NCBI GenBank assembly: GCA_041395945.1
Contig: JAWKZN010000001.1
Span: 868,001-932,000, forward strand
Direction of reading: 5' to 3'
From: Pseudomonadales bacterium
GTDB taxonomy: Bacteria > Pseudomonadota > Gammaproteobacteria > Pseudomonadales > Azotimanducaceae
Length of the DNA: 64,000 nt
A program made the translations under genes and the position numbers. Shown in pieces: positions 49,143 to 57,431 of this stretch. The notes below the pieces were generated by a model, which had not been told where the DNA came from, did no database searches, and was given only the letters and a program-made list of their open reading frames with translations. The first letter of the stretch is position 1; every line of letters begins with the position of its first letter.

Positions 49143-50492
49143 ATGAACGACCTTCAGGTGCGCATCGCCACCCGAGATGAGCAACTTCGCACCAGACTGA
49201 GCTGGTTGCTTGAATTTCTGAACATTCAATCCCCGACTGAAACCGGTGAACTGGTCTTCCTGGCCGATGATGCTGAGGAATCCCTGCAGGGTATTGCCGA
49301 CCGCCGTACTCCGGTGGTGCTTGTCCACAATTCAGAGCGTTCAGCGGCAACGCCCAAGGCATCCAACGTGGTTGGAGAAATCGTCTGGCCGACAACGCTC
49401 GCTGAACTCGAGCGCGCTCTTCATGCAGGCCTGAGTTTCCTGAAACAGATTCAGCGCAGCGGGAGCGTACAGTGCCCGGCCCTGCAGAAGCTGGTTGGCT
49501 TGAGCGAAGGCATCGTCAACGCTCGAAGCATGATCGCCAAAGTATCCGGCAGCGATGCCACGGTGCTCATCACGGGAGAATCCGGTACCGGCAAGGAAGT
49601 GGTGGCCCGTGCTCTGCACGAGTGTTCCGATCGCGCGAAGGGTCCCTTTGTTCCGGTGAACTGCGGAGCAATTCCGGCGGAACTCCTGGAGAGCGAACTG
49701 TTCGGTCACGAGAAGGGCGCCTTTACTGGCGCGGTCGCCGCCAAGGCAGGCAGATTCGAGCTGGCCAGCGGCGGCACACTGTTTCTGGATGAAATTGGCG
49801 ACATGCCCCTGGCCATGCAGGTCAAGGTCCTGCGTGCGCTGCAGGACAAGGCATTCGAGCGGGTTGGTGGTGTGGAAACCCGTCATGCGGACGTCCGTAT
49901 CGTGGCGGCCACCCATCGGGATCTCGAGGAGATGATCCGCGCCGGGACCTTCCGTGAAGACCTCTTCTATCGACTCAATGTCTTTCCCATCGAGCTCACA
50001 CCGTTGCGGGACCGTCCGGGTGATCTTCCGCTCCTGGTGGCCGCAATCAATGAAAAGATCCGTCGCGAGCAGGGACTTGCTGTGCGACTCACCGAAGATG
50101 CGCTGCAGGCGCTCAGTCGCTATCCCTGGCCGGGCAATGTGCGCGAACTCGCCAACCTTCTCGAGCGCCTGGTCATTCAGTCTCCGAACGAACTGGTTGC
50201 CACCAAGGATCTGCCTTCCCGCTATCTGGAGGGTGCGGAAGAGGAGGGTGCTGCTGCTCGCACAGCGGCCGAGGCTCCGGCAGACGCCGGGGTGGTGTCG
50301 GCGGATGCGCTGGCACGGCTGCCGGTAAACGGCCTCGATCTGAAGGACTATCTGGCCCGCCTGGAATGCAGCCTGATCGAGCAGGCCCTGCTGGACACCA
50401 ACAGCGTGGTGGCACGCGCAGCGGATCGACTGCACATACGGCGAACCACCCTGGTGGAAAAAATGCGCAAGTACGGTATTGAGAGGGCCTGA
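49143..50492 (+). CDS. fleQ: FleQ/FlrA-type sigma-54 master regulator
   Basis: A 449-residue enhancer-binding protein: an N-terminal FleQ domain (about 5-110), AAA+ domain (about 118-355) with GESGTGKE (145-152), GAFTGA (192-197), EIGDMP and RVGGVE segments, and a C-terminal Fis-type HTH (about 405-445, ARAADRLHIRRTTLVEKMRKYGI). It activates sigma-54 promoters of early flagellar operons. In Pseudomonas FleQ binds cyclic di-GMP and ATP; the residues needed there cannot be checked from memory. It lies two genes upstream of fliE. Confidence 0.92.
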   Translation: MNDLQVRIATRDEQLRTRLSWLLEFLNIQSPTETGELVFLADDAEESLQGIADRRTPVVLVHNSERSAATPKASNVVGEIVWPTTLAELERALHAGLSFLKQIQRSGSVQCPALQKLVGLSEGIVNARSMIAKVSGSDATVLITGESGTGKEVVARALHECSDRAKGPFVPVNCGAIPAELLESELFGHEKGAFTGAVAAKAGRFELASGGTLFLDEIGDMPLAMQVKVLRALQDKAFERVGGVETRHADVRIVAATHRDLEEMIRAGTFREDLFYRLNVFPIELTPLRDRPGDLPLLVAAINEKIRREQGLAVRLTEDALQALSRYPWPGNVRELANLLERLVIQSPNELVATKDLPSRYLEGAEEEGAAARTAAEAPADAGVVSADALARLPVNGLDLKDYLARLECSLIEQALLDTNSVVARAADRLHIRRTTLVEKMRKYGIERA

Positions 50493-50495
50493 TTG

Positions 50496-51659
50496 GTGAC
50501 CAATGCAGTTCTGGTGTTGAACGATGATGCCGGTGGGGCCGACGAACTCGTGATCAGGCTCGCCGAAGCAGGAATCGAAGGCATACGGGTCAGCGATCTG
50601 GACCAGATCCCGATCTCGGATGTGCAGGAGCTGAGTGCGAGACTGCACGCGCGTTTCCGGCAGGCACCGGACCGAACGCCTGGCGCAGGCGGCGTTCCGG
50701 CGGCGGTGAATACGGACATCGTCTGTGCGTCTCCGGGATCGCGACGCTGTTTTGAACTGGCCACCCGGGTGGCTTCCACCGATGTAGCCGTGCTGGTCAG
50801 TGGCGCAAGTGGTACCGGCAAAGAAGTCATCGCCCGTCACATTCACAACCACTCTCCCCGGGCGTCAGGTGAGTTCATCGCCATCAACTGCGCGGCGATA
50901 CCCGAAAACATGCTGGAGGCCATTCTTTTCGGGCATGTGAAAGGAGCCTTTACTGGTGCACTGTCCAGTCAGCCCGGGAAATTCGAACTTGCCGACAACG
51001 GCACCCTGCTGCTGGATGAAATCACCGAAATGCCGCTCGGACTGCAGGCCAAGCTGCTGAGAGTCCTGCAGGAGCGGGAAGTCGAGCGGGTCGGCGGTCG
51101 CGGACCGATCGCCGTGAACGTGCGGGTCATTGCTACCACGAACGTGGACATCAGAGCCGCGATCGCGGCGGGTCGATTCCGGGAGGACCTCTACTACCGG
51201 CTGAGCGTGTTCCCTCTGCAGCTGCCACCCCTGTGTGAGCGGAGCGAAGACATCGTCGAACTTGCCCGGCACTTCCTGGTGAAACATGGCAGGAGGATCG
51301 GCCGATGTGATGTCGCGCTTTCCACACAATCCCTGAGAGTGCTGGAACAGCACAGCTGGCCCGGCAACGTCCGGGAACTGGAAAACGCCATCCAGCGAGC
51401 GCTGGTTATGTGTTCGGGCAGCGAAATCACCCCGGCCGATCTGAATCTCGAAACACAGACTCCTGCCACGACAACCTGCGTGGTAGCGGAAGAAGGCCTG
51501 CGCGCGGCGCGCTTCGAAGCGGAGAGCGACATCATCCTGCGTGCCCTGCGGGGTAACGACGGACATCGAGGTAACACGGCGCGGGAACTGGGCATCAGTG
51601 AACGGACCCTGAGATATAAAGTGAAACGGCTGCGTGAAGCCGGGCTGCTGGAGAACTGA
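50496..51659 (+). CDS. FlrC/FleR-like sigma-54 activator lacking a receiver
   Basis: A 387-residue activator with an AAA+ domain (about 75-320; GASGTGKE 103-110, GAFTGA, DEITEMP) and a C-terminal HTH (RGNTARELGISERTLRYKVKRLREAGL). The FlrC/FleR family normally has a 110-120-residue receiver; here only about 70 residues precede the ATPase, with no phosphoacceptor Asp or Lys pattern (VLVLNDDAGGADELV... only resembles a receiver start). Its cognate kinase gene (flrB/fleS), normally next to it, is absent. A constitutive or protein-regulated activator of late sigma-54 genes is inferred. GTG start. Confidence 0.82.
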   Translation: MTNAVLVLNDDAGGADELVIRLAEAGIEGIRVSDLDQIPISDVQELSARLHARFRQAPDRTPGAGGVPAAVNTDIVCASPGSRRCFELATRVASTDVAVLVSGASGTGKEVIARHIHNHSPRASGEFIAINCAAIPENMLEAILFGHVKGAFTGALSSQPGKFELADNGTLLLDEITEMPLGLQAKLLRVLQEREVERVGGRGPIAVNVRVIATTNVDIRAAIAAGRFREDLYYRLSVFPLQLPPLCERSEDIVELARHFLVKHGRRIGRCDVALSTQSLRVLEQHSWPGNVRELENAIQRALVMCSGSEITPADLNLETQTPATTTCVVAEEGLRAARFEAESDIILRALRGNDGHRGNTARELGISERTLRYKVKRLREAGLLEN

Positions 51660-51661
51660 TC

Positions 51662-52018
51662 ATGTCGGATTCAGGCGTGCAGATGCGTTCGGATATCGCC
51701 AGTGTGCTGGCACAGATGCGTGCCATGCGCACGGCCGCGGAAGTGCCCGTGCAGCCGGATGTCAAAGAAGCCTCGGGGCTCACAGCCGGACGCACCGGGA
51801 CCGACTTCGGTGCACTGCTGAAAGCGTCCATCGACTCGGTAAGCGAACTGCAGAATGCCTCGAGTGCGGAGGCCACCGCCTTCACCCGGGGCGAACACAC
51901 GGATCTGGTGCGGGTGATGGTCGCTTCCCAGAAGTCGAACATCGCCTTCCAGGCACTGACCCAGGTGCGCAACCGGGTGGTCAGCGCCTACCAGGACATC
52001 ATGAATATGCCGATCTGA
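51662..52018 (+). CDS. fliE: FliE, MS-ring/rod junction protein
   Basis: A 118-residue protein with the FliE signature DFGALLKASIDSVSELQNASSAEATAFTRGE and DLVRVMVASQKSNIAFQALTQVRNRVVSAYQDIMNMPI. It links the MS ring to the rod. The ATG lies two bases behind the FlrC-like stop. It leads the export-apparatus group fliEFGHIJ. Confidence 0.95.
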   Translation: MSDSGVQMRSDIASVLAQMRAMRTAAEVPVQPDVKEASGLTAGRTGTDFGALLKASIDSVSELQNASSAEATAFTRGEHTDLVRVMVASQKSNIAFQALTQVRNRVVSAYQDIMNMPI

Positions 52019-52067
52019 TTGCAGGCGGTGATGGCGGAATGAATTCAGTACAGACGAGGAATTGGTG

Positions 52068-53753
52068 ATGGCGGATCTTCCGGTGCAGTCAACGGCCGCA
52101 CTGCCGGCCAGGAGTCCGGCACAGAGCGGGGATTCGGGCGTACCGGGTGCGCATTTTCTCCGGGGTGCAGCCGGCATGCCTGTGGTGCGCCAGCTCGGTC
52201 TGCTGTTCGCTATCGCGGGCAGTGTGGCGATGGCCATCGTCGGTGTGTTGTGGATGCAGTCCCCGGACTATCGACCGATCACCGGTATTTCCACAGCTCA
52301 GCAGGCGGGTGCTGTTGCCGGTCTGCTGGACAGTAACGGGCTGCCCCACAAAGTCGACAATCGCAGCGGGGTGATACTGGTGCCCCAGGATCGTTATCAC
52401 GAGGCACGGATGATCCTGGCCGGCGCCAATCAGCTCGACGGTCAGCAGTCCGGTTACGAACTGCTCGACGCCGAACAGGGTTTCGGGGTCAGTCAGTTCA
52501 TGGAGCTTGCCCGGCATCGCCGCAGTGTGGAAGGCGAGCTGGCCCGGAGCATCATGAGTCTAGACGGTGTGCAGTCCGCCCGGGTGCTGCTGGCTGTTCC
52601 CAAATCCACCACCTTTCTCAAGGACCGGCGCAAGCCGACAGCGTCCGTCACCGTGCGCCTGCTGCCCGGACATGCACTCGGAGAGCCCCAGATCCGCGGT
52701 ATCGCCTTTCTGGTGGCCGCTTCAGTGCCGGAGCTCAAGGCCGAAGACGTTGCCGTGGTCGACCAGACCGGCCGCCTGTTGTCGTTGCGGGATCCGGACG
52801 CCTCGATGGAGCAGTCCGAGCGGCAGCTCAGCTACATCGCCCGGGTCGAGTCCCAGCTCCAGGACAAGATCAACCGGCTGATCGCGCCCATCGTGGGTAC
52901 GGAACGTTTCGGTGCCCAGGTCACGGCGGAACTCGACTTCACCCGTACCGAACAGGCTGAGGAACTCTACAACCCCGACCAGACGGTCGTGCGCAGCGAG
53001 CAGAGTCTCAATGAAGAGAACGTGGGCACCGACACTGCGCGCGGTGTACCGGGCACCCTTTCGAATCAGCCCCCGGTCACTCCGACCAGTGCGGAGACCG
53101 CAGAGGCGGGCGGTGCAGTGCAGCAGCGGCGCAGTCGCTCCGAAGTGACCCGCAACTACGAAGTGGATCGGACGCTCAGCTACACCCAGCAGCATGTGGG
53201 CACCATCCGCCGTCTGGCGGTTTCTGTGATCGTCGACGATATGCCCAAGGTGAGTGCTGAAACCGGAGAAGTTACCGCCGCCCCCTGGACGGAAGAAGAG
53301 CTGGCGCAGCTCACGGCTTCCGTGAAAGCGGCGATCGGCTATTCGGAAAGCCGGGGCGACAGTGTCAGTGTGGTCAACCGGACCTTCTTCAACCCTGCCC
53401 TGGAAGTGCCGGAAGCACCGGCATTCTGGACGGAAGCCTGGTTCCTCGATCTTATGAAACAGATTCTGGTCGGCGCACTGCTGCTGTTCCTGGCGATCGG
53501 CATCCTGCGGCCACTGTATCGGAACCTCAGTCAGGCAGGGGCCGCGGTTGTCGAGCGCAACAACCTTGCCCTCGCGGAGATGGCCCGCTCCCAGGATCCG
53601 AACCGGCTGGCCATGCCGGGGGCGGGCGGCGGCCTGCTCACCTCCGGCGGTGGCGGTTATGCCTCGAAGATGGATACCGTGCGCGGGCTGGTGGAAGAAG
53701 ATCCCGGTCGCGTGGCTCAGGTTGTCAAACATTGGGTGACCAGCGATGAGTGA
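52068..53753 (+). CDS. fliF: FliF, MS-ring protein
   Basis: A 561-residue ring-forming membrane protein with two transmembrane segments (about 45-65 and 455-475). YRPITGISTAQQAGAVAGLLDSNGLPHKV and GVQSARVLLAVPKSTTFLKDRRKPTASV are the ring-building motifs, and the C-terminal GLVEEDPGRVAQVVKHWVTSDE binds FliG. The ATG at 52068 has GAGGA eight bases upstream. Size is normal. Confidence 0.96.
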   Translation: MADLPVQSTAALPARSPAQSGDSGVPGAHFLRGAAGMPVVRQLGLLFAIAGSVAMAIVGVLWMQSPDYRPITGISTAQQAGAVAGLLDSNGLPHKVDNRSGVILVPQDRYHEARMILAGANQLDGQQSGYELLDAEQGFGVSQFMELARHRRSVEGELARSIMSLDGVQSARVLLAVPKSTTFLKDRRKPTASVTVRLLPGHALGEPQIRGIAFLVAASVPELKAEDVAVVDQTGRLLSLRDPDASMEQSERQLSYIARVESQLQDKINRLIAPIVGTERFGAQVTAELDFTRTEQAEELYNPDQTVVRSEQSLNEENVGTDTARGVPGTLSNQPPVTPTSAETAEAGGAVQQRRSRSEVTRNYEVDRTLSYTQQHVGTIRRLAVSVIVDDMPKVSAETGEVTAAPWTEEELAQLTASVKAAIGYSESRGDSVSVVNRTFFNPALEVPEAPAFWTEAWFLDLMKQILVGALLLFLAIGILRPLYRNLSQAGAAVVERNNLALAEMARSQDPNRLAMPGAGGGLLTSGGGGYASKMDTVRGLVEEDPGRVAQVVKHWVTSDE

Positions 53754-54768
53754 AGCATTGGACAGTAAAGCGGATGGTCTGGCGCCGCTGGATCGCGCGG
53801 CCATCCTGCTGCTGGCGATCGGCGAAAATGAAGCGGCCCGGGTGCTCAAGCATCTTGAACCGCGGGAAGTGCAGCGTGTGGGCGCCGCAATGTCCGCGCT
53901 GGGCAGTGTCGATACCCGCAAGATCAACTCTGTGATGACCACCTTTCTCGACACGGTGAGTGGGCAGAGTGGACTTGCCATGGGTGCAAACGACTATCTC
54001 AAGAAGATGCTGGTGGGGGCACTTGGCGAGCAGCGTGCGGATTCCCTGATGGCGCGCATTCTCGGTGGTGGACTGGGTGGTCTCGAACGCCTGAAATGGA
54101 TGGACACCCGGGCGATCGCGGATTTCATGCTGCATGAACATCCGCAGATTCAGGCGACGGTACTTGCCTGTCTGGAACCGGATCAGGCGGCGGAGGTACT
54201 GGGCTTCTATCCGGATGACGAAGCGCGCAGCGAAGTCGTGCGCCGGGTAGCGAACCTCGAATCGATACCACCGGGCGCTCTCGCGGAACTCAGTGTGGTT
54301 CTGGAACAGCAGGTCGCCCGGCAGGGCAGCAGCCGGTTCGCGCAGATAGGCGGTCGACGCAGTGCCGCCGACATCATCAACAACCTCGATAATGCACTGA
54401 GCGATCGGGTGATGGCGGGAATCCGATCTTCCGACGAAACGCTGGGTGAGGAGATCCAGGAACTGATGTTCGTCTTCGATAATCTCTGCCTGGTCGACGA
54501 CCGGGGCATCCAGACACTGTTGCGGGAGGTTTCCTCGGACAATCTGGTGCTGGCGCTCAAAGGTGCCGATGAGCCGCTGCGGGCAAAGATCTTCGGCAAC
54601 ATGTCGAAGCGTGCGGCGGAGCTGCTGCAGGACGATATCGAAGCCAAAGGTCCGGTGCGGATCAGTGAAGTCGAAGCCGCACAGAAGGAAATACTGGTCA
54701 TCGCGCGCAAGCTGGCGGATTCCGGCGAGATCGTGCTGGGCGGTGCCGGGGCGGAGGAAATGGTCTGA
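53746..54768 (+). CDS. fliG: FliG, motor switch protein
   Basis: A 340-residue switch/torque protein. The N-terminal domain (LDRAAILLLAIGENEAARVLKHLEPREVQRVGAAM), the middle EHPQIQATVLACLEPDQAAEVL and the C-terminal torque domain with charged helix (LREVSSDNLVLALKGADEPLRAKIFGNMSKRAAELLQDDIEAKGPVRISEVEAAQKEIL) are complete. It overlaps fliF by eight bases. Confidence 0.97.
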   Translation: MSEALDSKADGLAPLDRAAILLLAIGENEAARVLKHLEPREVQRVGAAMSALGSVDTRKINSVMTTFLDTVSGQSGLAMGANDYLKKMLVGALGEQRADSLMARILGGGLGGLERLKWMDTRAIADFMLHEHPQIQATVLACLEPDQAAEVLGFYPDDEARSEVVRRVANLESIPPGALAELSVVLEQQVARQGSSRFAQIGGRRSAADIINNLDNALSDRVMAGIRSSDETLGEEIQELMFVFDNLCLVDDRGIQTLLREVSSDNLVLALKGADEPLRAKIFGNMSKRAAELLQDDIEAKGPVRISEVEAAQKEILVIARKLADSGEIVLGGAGAEEMV

Positions 54769-55307
54769 TGAGTGAAGCCTTTGCCTGGCCGCTGCTCGCC
54801 GGTGGTTCGGCCAGTCTGGCCCGGTCCCGGGAACAGGCCCGCAGCGAAGGCTATGCGGCGGGTCTCGCCGAAGGACGCCAGCGTGCAGCAGATGAAGTCG
54901 CGGCACTGAAGCAGTCACTGGAAGCCTCACTACGCGCCCTGCCCGCCGTGGGTGAGGCGCTGGGTGTACAGCAGTCGCGGGATGTTACCGATCTCGTGCT
55001 GCATCTGACCCGGGCCCTGCTCGGTGTGGAGCTGCGCACGAATCCGGCGGTGGTGGCGCAGCTGGTCAGCGAAGCGCTCAGCGCTCTCGGTGACAGCCGT
55101 GCTGTACTGACAGTGCGGGTGAGTGAAGAAGATGCCGGGTGGCTGCAGGCCACAGAGGGATTCACCCTGGAAATCGAGGCCGGCAGACGTGCCGGTGCGA
55201 TCACTGTGATCGGCAGTGATCTGGAACTGGAATTCGATCCGCTGACGAGACTTGCGAAACTGCAGGAGAGCCTGAGTGAATCTGAGCCAACTGCGTTCGA
55301 CGCTTGA
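54768..55307 (+). CDS. fliH: FliH, regulator of the export ATPase
   Basis: A 179-residue coiled-coil protein with a GxxxG-like alanine-rich helix (EGYAAGLAEGRQRAADEVAALKQSLEASLRAL) and a C-terminal globular part (TLEIEAGRRAGAITVIGSDLELEFDPLTRLAKLQ). It inhibits and guides FliI. It starts on the last base of fliG and its end overlaps fliI by 32 bases. Confidence 0.9.
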   Translation: MSEAFAWPLLAGGSASLARSREQARSEGYAAGLAEGRQRAADEVAALKQSLEASLRALPAVGEALGVQQSRDVTDLVLHLTRALLGVELRTNPAVVAQLVSEALSALGDSRAVLTVRVSEEDAGWLQATEGFTLEIEAGRRAGAITVIGSDLELEFDPLTRLAKLQESLSESEPTAFDA

Positions 55308-56658
55308 TCGCAAACTCGAAGAGACACCCGTCTATATCCAGCACGGCCGGGTAGAGAAGGCGGCCGGGCTGCTGCTGGAAGCCTCCGGTATCCGGGCATC
55401 CGTCGGCGACAGATGTCTGCTGGAACTGACGGAGGGCGCTGTACCTGCCCAGGTTGTCGGATTTTCCGGACAGCGCAGTTTTCTGATGCCCCTGGCACCC
55501 CTGCACGGCATACGTCCCGGTACCCGCATCGTGCCGGATACGGATCGCACCCTGCCGAGGGCGTCTGCACTGCTCGGCCGGGTTGTCGATGCACTGGGCT
55601 GCCCGCTGGATGGTCGCCCCTTCCAGGGCGAACGCATGCCGCGGCGGGCACGGGATCCGCTCAATCCACTTGAGCGACGGCCGATCGTGGAAGCGCTCGA
55701 TGTCGGCGTGCGCAGTATCAACAGTCTGCTGACTGTGGGCGTGGGGCAGCGTCTGGGCATTTTTGCGGGCAGTGGTGTCGGCAAGAGCGTGCTCCTCGGC
55801 ATGCTGGCCCGTTTCACCCGTGCGGATGCCGTGGTGGTAGGCCTCATCGGTGAACGGGGCAGGGAGGTTCAGGAGTTTGTGCAGGAAGACCTTGCTGAAG
55901 GTCTGCGTAAATCCATCGTCGTCGCGGCTCCGGCGGATGCGTCTCCGGCTCTGCGACTACAGGGTGCGGCCCTGGCCATGGAGTTTGCCGAGTCGCTGCG
56001 CCGTGAAGGCAAGCGGGTGCTGCTGCTCATGGATTCTCTTACCCGGGTTGCACAGGCACAGCGGGAAATCGGTCTGTCGATGGGCGAGCCGCCGACCGCC
56101 AAAGGTTATCCCCCTTCGGTTTTTGCCGCGCTGCCGCAGTTGATCGAGCGCGCGGGTCAGACGATCACCGACAGCGGATCCATCACTGCGTTCTTTACGG
56201 TGCTCATGGAGGAAGATGATCTTCAGGATCCGGTCGTGGATGCCGCCCGGGCGATTCTCGACGGTCACATCGTGCTGAGCCGGCGCCTGGCAGACCGGGG
56301 TCACTATCCGGCCATCGACATCGAATCCTCGATCAGCCGGCTCATGCAGAAACTCATTGACCCGGCCCAGCGCGAGTCGGTGCAGCGGTTCCGCGGGCTG
56401 TGGAGTCGCTATGCCGAGCAGGAAGACCTGATCAGTGTGGGCGCCTATCAGGCGGGCGCTGATCCGGAGACGGATGCGGCGATCCGGATGCGTCCGGCGC
56501 TGTCGCATTTTCTGCAGCAGCCACCGGACCAGCGGGTCGATCTGGCCGGATCCCGGGCGCAACTCGAGGCGCTGTGGAAAACGGCTGCCCAGACTGGCGC
56601 ACCGGGAGGAAATCTGCCCGAAAAATCCCGACTGGTGAGAGGTGGCAATGGCGCATGA
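55276..56658 (+). CDS. fliI: FliI, flagellar export ATPase
   Basis: A 460-residue ATPase. The P-loop FAGSGVGKS (about 170-178), the DEAD-like LLLMDSLTRVAQAQREIGLSMGEPPTAKGYPPSVFAALPQL and the ERAGQ segments are diagnostic. It powers secretion of the rod, hook and filament proteins. The GTG inside fliH gives the family N terminus; the overlap implies tight coupling. Length is normal. Confidence 0.95.
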   Translation: MNLSQLRSTLDRKLEETPVYIQHGRVEKAAGLLLEASGIRASVGDRCLLELTEGAVPAQVVGFSGQRSFLMPLAPLHGIRPGTRIVPDTDRTLPRASALLGRVVDALGCPLDGRPFQGERMPRRARDPLNPLERRPIVEALDVGVRSINSLLTVGVGQRLGIFAGSGVGKSVLLGMLARFTRADAVVVGLIGERGREVQEFVQEDLAEGLRKSIVVAAPADASPALRLQGAALAMEFAESLRREGKRVLLLMDSLTRVAQAQREIGLSMGEPPTAKGYPPSVFAALPQLIERAGQTITDSGSITAFFTVLMEEDDLQDPVVDAARAILDGHIVLSRRLADRGHYPAIDIESSISRLMQKLIDPAQRESVQRFRGLWSRYAEQEDLISVGAYQAGADPETDAAIRMRPALSHFLQQPPDQRVDLAGSRAQLEALWKTAAQTGAPGGNLPEKSRLVRGGNGA

Positions 56659-57100
56659 CAAGCTGTTGGCGGTCAAGAAGGTCTATTCCGCCCGGGAGCG
56701 CAGGCTGGCCGCGGCACTGGCAGCCGCCCGCGCAGCCCGGGACAGGCAGGTGGCACAGGCCGAAGCGCTCGAAGGCATGCTGGTGCAGTACCGCAATGAT
56801 CAGCCGGATTCCGGCGAGGTCAACCCCCGGCGGCTTGCCATGCTGCACCGCTTTTATCAGCAGGTCAGTGAAACCCTGGTGCTGCACAGCCGCCAGGTGA
56901 ACAAACTCGACGAGCGGGAAGCCAGAGCGCGCGCGCGCTGGCACGACGCCAGGGTGGACGAACGGGCGATCGATCGGCTGCTGGAGAAGCGCGCCCAGGA
57001 ACTGAAGGTACTGGCGCGTCGCAAGGGGCGTCGTCCCGGCGCTGGCAAACCGCGTGACTGGACTATGCTTAATCTCAGCAATGACAACGAGGGAAGCTAA
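56648..57100 (+). CDS. fliJ: FliJ, export chaperone
   Basis: A 150-residue basic, all-helical coiled-coil protein. LLAVKKVYSARERRLAAALAAARAARDRQVAQAEALEGML and the charged C terminus (LLEKRAQELKVLARRKGRRPGAGKPRDW) fit FliJ. It couples the ATPase to FlhA. Start ATG with GAGAGG five bases upstream; it overlaps the fliI stop. Confidence 0.9.
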   Translation: MAHDKLLAVKKVYSARERRLAAALAAARAARDRQVAQAEALEGMLVQYRNDQPDSGEVNPRRLAMLHRFYQQVSETLVLHSRQVNKLDEREARARARWHDARVDERAIDRLLEKRAQELKVLARRKGRRPGAGKPRDWTMLNLSNDNEGS

Positions 57101-57402
57101 TGGCGATTTCTTCTGAACTGGGTGACCAGGGTGCACTGACCATCCGGGTGGCCGGGCGTTTCGACTTCAGTTCCCACCAGGCCTTTCGCGATGCCTACGA
57201 ACAGATCGACGGCAGTCCCGAGACCTATACGGTGGATATGCGGGAAGCCACCTATCTCGACAGCTCCGCACTCGGCATGCTGCTGCTGCTGCGGGACTAC
57301 GCGGGTGGTGATCGGGCCAGGGTGCAGATCGTCAACTGCAGCGGGGACGTGCGCAAGATCCTGAGCATCTCCAACTTCGAGCAGCTGTTCACCATCCACT
57401 GA
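57100..57402 (+). CDS. STAS-domain anti-sigma-factor antagonist
   Basis: A 100-residue STAS protein. The phosphorylatable serine lies in YLDSSALGML (S55/S56). Together with the next two genes it forms a partner-switching set: the HATPase part of the response regulator can phosphorylate it and the PP2C-like part can restore it. The same trio occurs between fliJ and fliK in pseudomonads, where it relates to flagellar or biofilm control. It starts on the last base of fliJ. Confidence 0.88.
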   Translation: MAISSELGDQGALTIRVAGRFDFSSHQAFRDAYEQIDGSPETYTVDMREATYLDSSALGMLLLLRDYAGGDRARVQIVNCSGDVRKILSISNFEQLFTIH

Positions 57403-57431
57403 CCTCGGCCTGAATCCACACGGACCTCACC

